In this document: in pieces, positions 14,149 through 22,150 of the stretch
Numbering within the stretch: the stretch's first letter is position 1
How the letters are laid out: each line of letters opens with the position of its first letter
Origin: Bifidobacterium biavatii DSM 23969
GTDB taxonomy: Bacteria > Actinomycetota > Actinomycetes > Actinomycetales > Bifidobacteriaceae
Assembly: GCF_000741165.1 (NCBI RefSeq)
Contig: NZ_JGYN01000019.1
Span: forward strand, 1 to 61,077
Direction of reading: 5' to 3'
Length of the DNA: 61,077 nt
Translations under genes and position numbers: made by a program
The notes under the pieces: model-generated
The model's input: the letters and a program-made list of their open reading frames with translations, nothing else
What the model was told of the DNA's origin: nothing
Database searches by the model: none

Positions 14149-16818
14149 TCACGACGATGTCAGGAACGTTTCGTTGCCGCGCGTGAAGTCGAGCACCGCG
14201 CCGGCGAGCTGCACTTCGCCCGTCAGGTCGGGATCGGTATTGAGCAGCGCGTCCGCACGCGAGCGCGCGTCGGCGATCATATCCGCATCCTTGACGACGC
14301 GCAGCAGTTTCAGGCTCGACTTGCCGCCGGACTGCGCGTCGCCGAGCACATCGCCCGCGCCGCGGAACTCCAGGTCGGCCTGCGCGATTTCCGCGCCGTC
14401 CAGCGTGCCCTGGATCACCTGCAGGCGCGCTTCGGCCGGCGAGCCCGGCTCGGCGCGCGAGATCAGGAACGCCCACGAATTCGTGCCGCCACGACCCACG
14501 CGTCCGCGCAGCTGGTGCAGCTGCGACAGGCCATACCGGTCGGCGTCGAAGATCACGATACAGCTGGCCTGCGGCACGTCCACGCCGACTTCAATCACGG
14601 TCGTGGCTACCAGAATCGGCGTCTTGCCGCTCGCGAAATCGGCCATTACGCGCGCTTTCGTCTCGTCGTCATCGCGGCCGGTGAGCGTCGCGAACTCGAT
14701 GCCGGCGAACTGCGGCAACGCTGCGAGTCGCGCGGCGATCTCCGTCACCGAGTGCAGCGGCGGACGTTCCGTCGCGTCGGCGTCGGACGCGGCTCCGTTC
14801 CGATCGTCGCCGCCGGCCGCGCGGCCGCGCCCGTCCGTCCTGATCCGTCCACCGCCGGCGTTTCCCCGCCCGGACGAACCCGCCGACGCAGATCGGGCTT
14901 CGCGCGCCATCTCGTCGGACATGTCGTACACACCGGTTTCGGAACCGTCCGAACCGGACTCGGCGTCGTCATCGTCCGCGTCGATGCGCGGACAGACAAC
15001 ATACGCGCGTTCCCCCGCGTCGATGCGCTGCCGAATATGCGCGAACATGCTTGCCATCGTGCGCGCGTCGGCCTCCGGCACGATGAACGTGCGGATCGGC
15101 TTGCGCCCGCCGGGCAGTTCGGTCAACCACGAAATGTCGAGGTCGCCGAACCAGGTCATCGCGGCCGTGCGCGGGATCGGCGTGGCCGTCATGACGAGCA
15201 AATGCGGCGCCTTGTCGGTTTTCGCGCGCAGCGATTCGCGCTGTTCGACGCCGAACCGGTGCTGCTCGTCGATCACCGCGAGGGCCAGGTTCGGAGCCTG
15301 GAACGTTTTGGAGAACGCGGCGTGCGTGGCGACGATGATGCACGGCTCGCCGCTGGCCGCCGCAGCGAGCGCGCGCCGACGTTCGGCGAGTTTCATGCCG
15401 CCGGTGAGCAGGATGACGGGGATGCCGCCGCGATCGTCGCGGCTGTTCCCGCCGGCGGCGCGCGTCTTGCGCTTGGCCGCCGTGTCCGTGGAGGATGCGG
15501 CGACGGAATCGGATTCGCCGTCGGACGCGCCGCCCAGTCCGGCGACCATGCGGCTGATCGTGGCGACATGCTGTTCAGCGAGTACCTGCGTGGGTGCGAC
15601 GAGCACGGCCTGCCGACCCGAGCCTACGGCCTGCAGCATGGCAGCGAGCGCGACGACGGTCTTGCCGGAGCCGACCTCGCCTTGCAGCAGGCGCTGCATC
15701 GGCGCGTCACGGGCCATGTCGGCGGCGATGTCGTCGATGACCTCGCGCTGTCCGCCGGTGAGCGTGAACGGCAGCGCGTCGATGAACCGGTCGCGCAGCG
15801 TGGTGTCGGGGCAGGGTTCGGCGGCGGCGTGGTGCGCATGCCGGCGCGCGTTGAGCAGCGCGGTCTGGCAGATGAACGCCTCCTCGTAGCGCATGGCGTC
15901 GATGCCGCGTTTGAAGTCGGCGGTGGACTGCGGATCGTGGATGGCAGCGAACGCTTCGGCCCGGTGCATGAGCCGTTTGGCCGCACGGACTTCTTCGGGC
16001 AGGATGTCGGGGATGGCGGCGGCGAGCAGGTTCGCCTCGACCGCGTTGCCCTGCGCGGCCGTAACTTGGGCGGACGAAACCTGTGCGGCCGAAACTTGGC
16101 CGGGCGAGACGACTTGGGACACGGACGCCGATGATGAGGCGGATGCGAGCGATTCGGCACCGTCAGCAACGTTCGCATCCTCGCCTTCCAGCAGACGCAG
16201 GAAGCTGAGGATGGATTCGTGGATGTGCTCGCTGGAGATGCGCGATGTGGCGTGGTAGACGGGTCGTGGCCGGCACACACGGCGCAGGCCAGCTTCGATC
16301 GTGTCCGCGTCGTACTTGAGCGACGACGTGGCGGGGATGAACATGTCGCCGTCGGGCTCGTTCGCGCCCGGAGCGACGGTGAGCGTTTCGGGATGGGTGA
16401 ACTGGAGCTGCCCGTTGAATTCGCTGGGCTGGCCGGACACGACGATCGTGGCGCCTTCGCGCAGGCCCATCGCCTTCCAGTCAATGAACTGCTTCTTGCC
16501 GGAGAAATAGACGAGCCGGGCGACCGCGCCAGACGTGCGGCGCTCGGGCGCGAAGTTGGAATCATCCACAACGACTTCAAGTCGGTACGAGTAGCCGGAT
16601 GTGCGTGTCACGCGCTGGCCGCGCACCACAGCGGCGAACGCCATCGGCTCGCCGATGCGCGCCTCGCGCAACGACCGCAACGGTACCGGCTCGGTCACGC
16701 GGAACGGATAGTAGGTCAGCGCGTCGCCGACCGTAACGATGCCCAATGCCTTGAGCGCGCCGACACGCCGTTTGTTCGTCATCAGGGACGCGATCGGGGT
16801 ATCCAACGTAATGCTCAT
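14149..16818 (-). CDS. recG: ATP-dependent DNA helicase RecG (889 aa)
   Basis: RecG remodels stalled replication forks and Holliday junctions. The N-terminal wedge domain is followed by a superfamily 2 helicase core: Walker A 'GEVGSGKTV' near residue 380, 'VIDEQHRFG' (DEQH box) near 517, 'MTATPIPRT', and 'QLRGRVGRGG' in the last third. Three low-complexity inserts are visible: residues about 225-255 with tandem pentapeptides of the form AQVSA/SQVVS, about 427-466, and about 620-690 (Asp/Ser then Gly/Arg-rich). These explain the length above the usual 690-760. ATG 16818 has 'MSITLDTPI' as start. The gene follows rpmB on the minus strand, separated by a terminator. Confidence 0.95.
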   Translation of the reverse strand: MSITLDTPIASLMTNKRRVGALKALGIVTVGDALTYYPFRVTEPVPLRSLREARIGEPMAFAAVVRGQRVTRTSGYSYRLEVVVDDSNFAPERRTSGAVARLVYFSGKKQFIDWKAMGLREGATIVVSGQPSEFNGQLQFTHPETLTVAPGANEPDGDMFIPATSSLKYDADTIEAGLRRVCRPRPVYHATSRISSEHIHESILSFLRLLEGEDANVADGAESLASASSSASVSQVVSPGQVSAAQVSSAQVTAAQGNAVEANLLAAAIPDILPEEVRAAKRLMHRAEAFAAIHDPQSTADFKRGIDAMRYEEAFICQTALLNARRHAHHAAAEPCPDTTLRDRFIDALPFTLTGGQREVIDDIAADMARDAPMQRLLQGEVGSGKTVVALAAMLQAVGSGRQAVLVAPTQVLAEQHVATISRMVAGLGGASDGESDSVAASSTDTAAKRKTRAAGGNSRDDRGGIPVILLTGGMKLAERRRALAAAASGEPCIIVATHAAFSKTFQAPNLALAVIDEQHRFGVEQRESLRAKTDKAPHLLVMTATPIPRTAAMTWFGDLDISWLTELPGGRKPIRTFIVPEADARTMASMFAHIRQRIDAGERAYVVCPRIDADDDDAESGSDGSETGVYDMSDEMAREARSASAGSSGRGNAGGGRIRTDGRGRAAGGDDRNGAASDADATERPPLHSVTEIAARLAALPQFAGIEFATLTGRDDDETKARVMADFASGKTPILVATTVIEVGVDVPQASCIVIFDADRYGLSQLHQLRGRVGRGGTNSWAFLISRAEPGSPAEARLQVIQGTLDGAEIAQADLEFRGAGDVLGDAQSGGKSSLKLLRVVKDADMIADARSRADALLNTDPDLTGEVQLAGAVLDFTRGNETFLTSS

Positions 16819-16878
16819 GGCATCCCATTCTTGCGGCTCAAGCGGACTTTGCCGGACTCCGCCCGGACATCCGGACAA

Positions 16879-16915
16879 TGAAAAACCCCGGCGGTCTTGC
16901 GACTACCGGGGTTTA
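16879..16915 (-). terminator. Intrinsic terminator of rpmB
   Basis: On the minus strand AAACCCCGG (complement of 16906-16914) pairs with CCGGGGTTT (complement of 16883-16891), followed by a TTTTT run (16881-16885). It lies just after the rpmB stop and before recG. Confidence 0.85.
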
Positions 16916-16933
16916 AGCTTGCTATCTCGCGAT

Positions 16934-17128
16934 TCACGCGGCCACACGCTGAACCTTGCCAGCCTTGAGGCACTTGACGCACACGCGCAGACGGACGTTC
17001 TGGCCGTCAACGGTGGTGCGAACCGGCTGCAGGTTCGGGCGGAAGGTGCGCTTATTGCGGATATGCGAATGCGAAACGGTGAAACCGGTCTGCGGTCCCT
17101 TGCCGCACACTGCGCAACGAGCTGCCAT
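16934..17128 (-). CDS. rpmB: 50S ribosomal protein L28 (64 aa)
   Basis: L28 is a late-assembling large-subunit protein. The start '[16 protein letters not shown]' carries one CxxC pair and a second Cys pair lies in '[12 protein letters not shown]', so this is the zinc-ribbon (C+) form, which depends on zinc. '[17 protein letters not shown]' is the conserved core. ATG 17128 has GGGAG 8 nt upstream. It is monocistronic: it has its own promoter (17220-17248) and terminator. Confidence 0.96.
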   Translation of the reverse strand: MAARCAVCGKGPQTGFTVSHSHIRNKRTFRPNLQPVRTTVDGQNVRLRVCVKCLKAGKVQRVAA

Positions 17129-17219
17129 AATGGACTCCCTATAATGTTCTTTTGACTTGCAAGTCTTGCATTCGTTCATGCCACACGTGTAACGGCATGG
17201 TCGAACACACAACTTCCCT

Positions 17220-17248
17220 AATATACAGCGCAGTACCGGACATTGCAA
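17220..17248 (-). promoter_or_regulatory. Promoter of rpmB
   Basis: On the minus strand TTGCAA (17248-17243) and TATATT (17225-17220) are spaced by exactly 17 nt, a strong sigma70-type promoter. Transcription would begin near 17213, giving a leader of about 85 nt. Confidence 0.65.
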
Positions 17249-17607
17249 CACGATCGCATATCACGGGGCGCCCGGACGCCGCGCATCCGTCTCGGCAGGC
17301 GAGAGGCCGGCGTCCACAAAACCCGCGCGGCGGCGACGCGACGGGGCCGACAGCAGCCCAGCAGCAACCCAACAACAGTTCGGCAACAGTCCGAACAATC
17401 TAAACCATCCAGCAACAGTCCGACGATACCCCGACAGCAACGCCGCAGACACGGCGATATACACAAAACGCGCAGAAACACGCCGTTTTTCCGTTACGAA
17501 ATCATTCCGAGTGACTATTGCGACGTTCAGGAAACGCTCATAAACTTGCTGTACAACGTGACTAATTAACGGTCAGCGCAGCCAATTGAGCAGTCAAGGA
17601 GGATGCC
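17249..17607. promoter_or_regulatory. Intergenic region rpmB / PfkB-like gene with promoter
   Basis: No gene is supported. Toward the right end TTGCGA (17518-17523) and TAAACT (17541-17546) are 17 nt apart and would drive the PfkB-like gene. Between 17350 and 17440 the motif CAGCAAC/CAACAGT recurs several times without clear order. AAGGAGG at 17597-17603 is the ribosome binding site. Confidence 0.45.
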
Positions 17608-18681
17608 ATGCTCAGCCGCATCGGGGAACGATTTGCACATCAGCTTGAGGAACAGCCGGAGGCAACGCCGCACAAAGTCATTTCACTGGGTCACGTGTGG
17701 GTCGACATCATGATGAACGTCGACGGCGTGCCGAAAACCGGCGGATTCGCCGTATCCAACCACACCACGGCCACCGTCGGCGGCAGCTACCGCGTATTGC
17801 AGGCGGCAAGCCGCATGGGCGTCAAAGCCGAGCACGCCGGCATCATCGGCACCGGGCCATGGGCCGCGATCGTACGGCAGGCGCTCGCGGACGACGGCAT
17901 TGAACACATCGGGCAGGATCGCATCGACACCGACTCCGGATTCAGGCTTGTGCTGTCCGACGAGGACCGGCGCAAGACATACATCGCCACGTACGGCGCG
18001 GAGGCGCAGGGCGACGAGACGACGTTCGACTGCGTGGAGCCGGCGGCGGGCGACGTGGTGCATATCAGCGGCAACACGCTCATGGACCACACGGCGGCCG
18101 GCATCGACGAGTTCATGCAGCGGGCCGGCGCGGATCCGGCGTCGCGCGCGTACCGGATCGTTCTGAACCCGACGAACACGCTGTCGCTCGTCAACGACCA
18201 CCTGCTCGAGGATCTCGTGCTGGCGCGGCCGATCTGGTCGTGCAACCGGCAGGAGGCGAACACGCTGGCCGACCGGCTCGGCATCGCACGCGACGAGGAC
18301 ATGGCATTGACCGTGGGCGGCGGGTTTGACCGCGCCATGGCCGAATTGTGCCGTTCGCTCGGCGAGACGCTGCGTGCGCCGCTTGTGGTGCGCGCCGGAT
18401 CGCGCGGTGCGTGGGTGCGCACGCCGGGCGGCGATGTGGTGCATGTGGACGGCTATGAGACGAAGGCGACGCACACGCGGTCGGCCGGCGCGACGCACAC
18501 CGGAGCGACGTGCGCGATGCTGGCACGTGGATGGTCGCTGGTCGACGCCGTGCGGATCGCAAATGCGGCCGCCTCGCTTGCGATCCAGCGTTCGGTTAAT
18601 GGCGTGCCCGACTGCCCGACGTACGAGGAGGCCATTGCGAAGATCGACTCGGCGGAAGGCACGGGCACGACGACCGTCTGA
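17608..18681 (+). CDS. PfkB/ribokinase-like protein lacking the catalytic Asp (357 aa)
   Basis: The ribokinase fold is recognisable: 'SLGHVWVDIMMNVDGVPKTGG' reduced to its core 'GHVWVDIMM', the double-Gly substrate segment 'TVGGSYRVLQAASRMG', 'GIIGTGPWAAI' and the C-terminal anion-hole region. There the usual GAGDTHTGA reads 'SAGATHTGA', so the catalytic base Asp is Ala295. Known family members need this Asp to phosphorylate sugars or nucleosides, so this protein is probably a poor kinase, a binding protein or a regulator. ATG 17608 has AAGGAGG upstream. A strong hairpin terminator follows. Its own promoter implies a single-gene unit. Confidence 0.75.
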   Translation: MLSRIGERFAHQLEEQPEATPHKVISLGHVWVDIMMNVDGVPKTGGFAVSNHTTATVGGSYRVLQAASRMGVKAEHAGIIGTGPWAAIVRQALADDGIEHIGQDRIDTDSGFRLVLSDEDRRKTYIATYGAEAQGDETTFDCVEPAAGDVVHISGNTLMDHTAAGIDEFMQRAGADPASRAYRIVLNPTNTLSLVNDHLLEDLVLARPIWSCNRQEANTLADRLGIARDEDMALTVGGGFDRAMAELCRSLGETLRAPLVVRAGSRGAWVRTPGGDVVHVDGYETKATHTRSAGATHTGATCAMLARGWSLVDAVRIANAAASLAIQRSVNGVPDCPTYEEAIAKIDSAEGTGTTTV

Positions 18682-18704
18682 ACGGGAAATGCCAGCCGAC
18701 GACG

Positions 18705-18744
18705 AACGGCCCGCAATCACGCGACATCGTGATTGCGGGCCGTT
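18705..18744. terminator. Bidirectional terminator, PfkB-like / DAHP synthase
   Basis: A perfect 17-bp inverted repeat (18705-18721 and 18728-18744, AACGGCCCGCAATCACG and complement) with a 6-nt loop lies between the convergent genes. Short T-runs at either end would let it serve both directions. Confidence 0.7.
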
Positions 18745-18777
18745 GTCATGCCAGCCGCGACCTGCGCGCTCGCCGTG

Positions 18778-19908
18778 TCAGGCGGTGCGGCGTGCGGCGA
18801 CCGCGTCGGCGAGCGTGTGCAGCAGCTGTTCGGTGCGATCCCACGGCACGCACGAGTCAGTGACCGACTGGCCGTAGACAAGCTGGTCGAGCGGGGCCGG
18901 CTTCTGGTGACCGGCCACGAGGAAGCTTTCCATCATCACACCGAGGATGCCCTGCTCGCCGGCGGCGATGCGCGAGGCGATGTTCTCGACGACTTCGGCT
19001 TCGACCTTCTCGTCCTTGCCGCAGTTGCCGTGCGCCGCGTCGATGATCAGGCCGTGTTCGCTCGGGCCGGACGCCTTGGACTTCTTCAGATCGGCGAGCG
19101 CCTGTGCGACGGAGGCGGCGTCGTAGTTCGGGCCGGAGTTGGAGCCGCGCAGCACGAGGTGGCAGTCGGGATTGCCCTTGGTTTCGGCGGAGATGACGCG
19201 GCCGTCCAGATTGATGGACAGGAAGTGATGCTCGAATGCGGCAGCGTAGCACGAGTCGGCGGCCGGCTTGATCGAACCGTCGGTGGCATTCTTGAAGCCG
19301 ACCGGCATGGACAGGCCGGACGCGAGTTCGCGATGCACCTGCGATTCGGTGTTGCGCGCGCCGATCGCACCCCAGCTGATCAGGTCGCAAATGTACTGCG
19401 GGGTGATCGGGTCAAGCCATTCGGTCGCGGTTGGCAGACCGAGGCTCAGCACGTCGGTGAGGACCTTGCGGGCGAGCCACATGCCCTTGCGGATGTCGAA
19501 GCGGCCGTTCAGGTCGGGGTCGTTGATAAGGCCCTTCCAGCCGATCGTGGTGCGCGGCTTTTCAAAATACACACGCATGACGATGAGCAGACGGTCGCTG
19601 AGTTCCTTGGCCACCGCGGCAAGCTTGGTCGCATACTCGTGCGCGGCCTTGGGATCGTGAATGGAACACGGGCCGACGATGACAAGCAAACGGTCGTCTT
19701 TGCCGTGGAGGATGTCGCGGATCTGCTGGCGCGACTGCAGGACGAGATCGCTCATCTCGTCGGTGAGGGGGAGTTCCTTGAGGAAATAGCGGGGGGCCGG
19801 AATCGGGTCGAGCTGGCGGATGTTCACGTCCACCGTTTCGGGAAACACGGCGTTCTTGCTCAGCTGCCGCTCGTCCTCGGAACTGTCCGGACCGCGAAGA
19901 CCTGCCAT
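18778..19908 (-). CDS. aroG: 3-deoxy-7-phosphoheptulonate synthase (DAHP synthase, type I; 376 aa)
   Basis: Condenses phosphoenolpyruvate and erythrose 4-phosphate, the first step of aromatic amino acid synthesis. Type I alpha signatures are clear: 'VIVGPCSIHDPKAA' near residue 70, 'MRVYFEKPRTTIGWKGLINDP' with core 'YFEKPRTT', 'WGAIGARNTESQVHRELAS', and 'IIDAAHGNCGKDE'. ATG 19908 was chosen for AGGAG 9 nt upstream; ATG 19935 is an alternative. The 505-residue open frame upstream is not family-like and runs through the hairpin array. Feedback sensitivity cannot be predicted from what is seen. The unit is monocistronic. Confidence 0.95.
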   Translation of the reverse strand: MAGLRGPDSSEDERQLSKNAVFPETVDVNIRQLDPIPAPRYFLKELPLTDEMSDLVLQSRQQIRDILHGKDDRLLVIVGPCSIHDPKAAHEYATKLAAVAKELSDRLLIVMRVYFEKPRTTIGWKGLINDPDLNGRFDIRKGMWLARKVLTDVLSLGLPTATEWLDPITPQYICDLISWGAIGARNTESQVHRELASGLSMPVGFKNATDGSIKPAADSCYAAAFEHHFLSINLDGRVISAETKGNPDCHLVLRGSNSGPNYDAASVAQALADLKKSKASGPSEHGLIIDAAHGNCGKDEKVEAEVVENIASRIAAGEQGILGVMMESFLVAGHQKPAPLDQLVYGQSVTDSCVPWDRTEQLLHTLADAVAARRTA

Positions 19909-20057
19909 CGTGATGTTCTCCTCTGCTGTTCTCATGCGCTTCTCATGCGTCTCGCATGCGCGTAAACAATACCGAACATAGGATAGTCGAGGGGTGCGGG
20001 ATGGAGAAATTCGGGACTGGAATGTGGATAGCGTGGCAGATCGCTCGACCTTCGGGG

Positions 20058-20501
20058 TCACGCGATGGCAAATCATGCGCATATGCCATCCCGTGAGATG
20101 CACGTTCGTCACGAAATGGCACAATTCGCTCAATTGCCATCGCGTGACCCGTAAAACTATGGAAAACCGGTCACGGAATGGAATCCGCAACGGCAATGCC
20201 ATCCTGTGAGTCAACTGGCTGGTCGCGCGATGGTATTCTCGAGGATTATTCCATCGCGTGACCCTATGTAAACCATGCCTCGAGACATGCGTCAACTATC
20301 CGCTGAGACTAAACACATCGTACGACCCTGTAATCGGCATAAAAACGCACGCGATGGAGCATCATCGTTCGATGCCATCGCGTGCGCTGACACCCAAGTC
20401 ACGCGATGGCATCCGGCGCGGATATTCCATCGCATGCCCCTGCAATCGGCATAAAAAAGCGCACGCGATGGAAAAACACCATTTGGTGCCATCGCGTGCG
20501 C
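20058..20501. repeat. Array of seven related hairpins (TCACGCGATGG / CCATCGCGTGA)
   Basis: Between pepC and aroG (710 bases without a gene) lie seven imperfect inverted repeats of 39-43 nt: 20058-20096, 20108-20148, 20171-20209, 20221-20263, 20346-20386, 20398-20437 and 20459-20501. Each has a left arm close to TCACGCGATGGCA, a variable 12-17 nt centre, and the complementary right arm. Starts are 50-63 nt apart, with one gap of 125. The sequence CAATCGGCATAAAAA, with one variation, precedes the fifth and seventh. The loops are unrelated, so arms are under selection or are being copied. A separate palindrome (20550-20575, CAGTCCACTGGACTG core) lies nearer pepC. Confidence 0.8.
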
Positions 20502-20618
20502 AGCCGATCGCATTGGATCAGACCCTACGGCCTATTGGGCAGGAAACCGGGAAAACAGTCCACTGGACTGTTTCCTATTTCCACCCTCCCACATATTGGC
20601 CGGCGTACGCTTCGCGTG

Positions 20619-21968
20619 CTACTTGGCCAATGCGCCCATCGGATCCCACGCCGGGAGCATGGTGGCCGGCTCGTCGAGAGCGGCCTGATACTCGGCCGGG
20701 AGCATCGCCTTCGGGACGGCGACCTCGTAGACGTACTCGGTGAACCAGTCGTCGCTCATGGTGAAGTAGCCCTTGTCGGCGATGTCCTTGCCCCACGAGT
20801 TCTCGACACGCCAGCGGCGGGTGGTCTTGCCGTCCTCGGCCACGTCGACGCCGACGAACGCCATCGCGTGGTTCATCGCGGAATCGCAGTAGCGCACGCG
20901 GTCTTCCTTGTCCAGGTCGAAGTCGAAGTCGTACACCTTGTCGTACTCGAACAGGTCGGTCGCCCACGCGCCGTTGACGCGGTCCATGAACGGGCCGCAG
21001 TCGGCGCCGAACCACACCGGGATGCCCTGCTCGGTGAGGATCTGGCGCACGCAGTCCTTCATGAACTGGTTCGGCACGTTCAGGTACTCGGTCGGATCGC
21101 CGCCCGCCACGTTGCCGAGGTGCTCGATGCCGATCTTCTTGCCCTTGGCGTGCTCCTGGCGCGGATCATCCACGAGGCACACGTAGCTTTCGAGATCGGC
21201 GGAGCCGACGTACTTCTTCCAGAACTCGACCGGCGTGATCTCGCCGTCACGGTGGAACTCGCCGTCCTTGTCGGTCCACTCCCAGTCGAAGGAGACCGGC
21301 GGCTCGCCGAGGTGGATGGTGAGGATGCGGTGGCCGGCGGCGGTCGCCTCGGAGATGATCTCGGCGGTCTTGCCCTCGTCGCCCTTGGCGGCGAACAGGT
21401 GCGCGACGGCGGTGTGCAGCATGTGGCGCAGCTGCGTGTTCATCGCGCCGGTGTTCTTGGAGGATTCGGTCTCCGGGAACAGGTCCTTCGGGACGGCGCC
21501 GTACTTCTTGTACACGTTCATGGCCATGGTCCACTGGCCACCGTCGCCCATCACGTCGTCGAGCAGATGCTTGACGAGACGGGAGTCGTTCGGCTCACCG
21601 GCGGCCACGAGGGCGGCCACGTCGTTGAGGAAGTAGTTGACGCGCTCGAGCTTGTCGTAGTACATCGCGTAGTTCTGCGAGAACTCGAACTCCTTGAGGC
21701 CCATGTTCTGCTTGGCGACGAAGCGGGCCACGTTCAGGGAGCTGAACAGCCAGCAGCGGCCGGAGCGGTCCTGATGGGTGACTTCGCCGTTGTCGACGAC
21801 GGTCGAGAAGCGGCGCTGCAGCAGACGGGCGCGATCGTAGTTGCGCGCGACCTTCTCGATGCCGGCCGCGGTGACGGCGTTCATGGCGAGACGGTTGGTG
21901 CCGTCCGCGTCGAATTCCTCGCGAAGCGCGTTCAGCTTGTCGGCGCTCAGTGCGGTGATTTCGCTCAT
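20619..21968 (-). CDS. pepC: Aminopeptidase C / bleomycin hydrolase family (449 aa)
   Basis: A cytoplasmic papain-fold (C1B) aminopeptidase that trims peptides, usually as a hexamer. The catalytic Cys72 lies in 'QDRSGRCWLFSSLN', His near 367 in 'SAMNHAMAFVG' and Asn near 390 in 'VENSWGKD'. Length matches the family (440-450). The start 'MSEITALSADKLNAL' at ATG 21968 has AAGGAG 7 nt upstream. The C-terminal residues end near the self-processing arm typical of the family. Transcription from upstream is probably blocked by a hairpin at 22083-22119, and its own leader contains a further GGCACCCC/GGGGTGCC stem. Confidence 0.95.
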   Translation of the reverse strand: MSEITALSADKLNALREEFDADGTNRLAMNAVTAAGIEKVARNYDRARLLQRRFSTVVDNGEVTHQDRSGRCWLFSSLNVARFVAKQNMGLKEFEFSQNYAMYYDKLERVNYFLNDVAALVAAGEPNDSRLVKHLLDDVMGDGGQWTMAMNVYKKYGAVPKDLFPETESSKNTGAMNTQLRHMLHTAVAHLFAAKGDEGKTAEIISEATAAGHRILTIHLGEPPVSFDWEWTDKDGEFHRDGEITPVEFWKKYVGSADLESYVCLVDDPRQEHAKGKKIGIEHLGNVAGGDPTEYLNVPNQFMKDCVRQILTEQGIPVWFGADCGPFMDRVNGAWATDLFEYDKVYDFDFDLDKEDRVRYCDSAMNHAMAFVGVDVAEDGKTTRRWRVENSWGKDIADKGYFTMSDDWFTEYVYEVAVPKAMLPAEYQAALDEPATMLPAWDPMGALAK

Positions 21969-22082
21969 GCGATTCTCCTTGTGTGTTTGGGCCTTCTGGG
22001 CCACATAGTTCGGCACCCCTGCCGCAGTCCGCGCTTCCTATGGGAGGGCGGACCGGTGGCCGGGGTGCCGCGATGCAAACAA

Positions 22083-22119
22083 GGTCCCAGTCTACTCGAA
22101 TCCGAGTATGACCGGGACC
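22083..22119 (-). terminator. Hairpin between the DivIVA-like gene and pepC
   Basis: GGTCCCAGTCTACTCG (22083-22098) pairs imperfectly with CGAGTATGACCGGGACC (22103-22119); on the minus strand it is followed by TTGTTTG. It starts about 30 nt past the stop of the DivIVA-like gene and probably terminates it. Confidence 0.5.
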
Positions 22120-22150
22120 GTTCTTGAAGCCATTCAGTTAGCGGATCGCG

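Noticed and set aside
17340..17440. Small RNA gene from CAGCAAC/CAACAGT repeats
   Set aside because: The repeats are irregular, no promoter or terminator frames them, and no stable fold is apparent by eye.
18778..20295. 505-residue version of DAHP synthase
   Set aside because: The extra 129 residues are translated from the hairpin array and leader and have no family match; AGGAG supports ATG 19908.
20058..20501. Hairpin array as a CRISPR array
   Set aside because: Repeats are inverted pairs with degenerate arms, spacing is irregular, loops are short, and no cas genes are in the window.
20550..20575. CAGTCCACTGGACTG palindrome as a terminator of pepC
   Set aside because: The loop is only one base and no T-run follows on the minus strand; it looks more like a protein site, with no further support.
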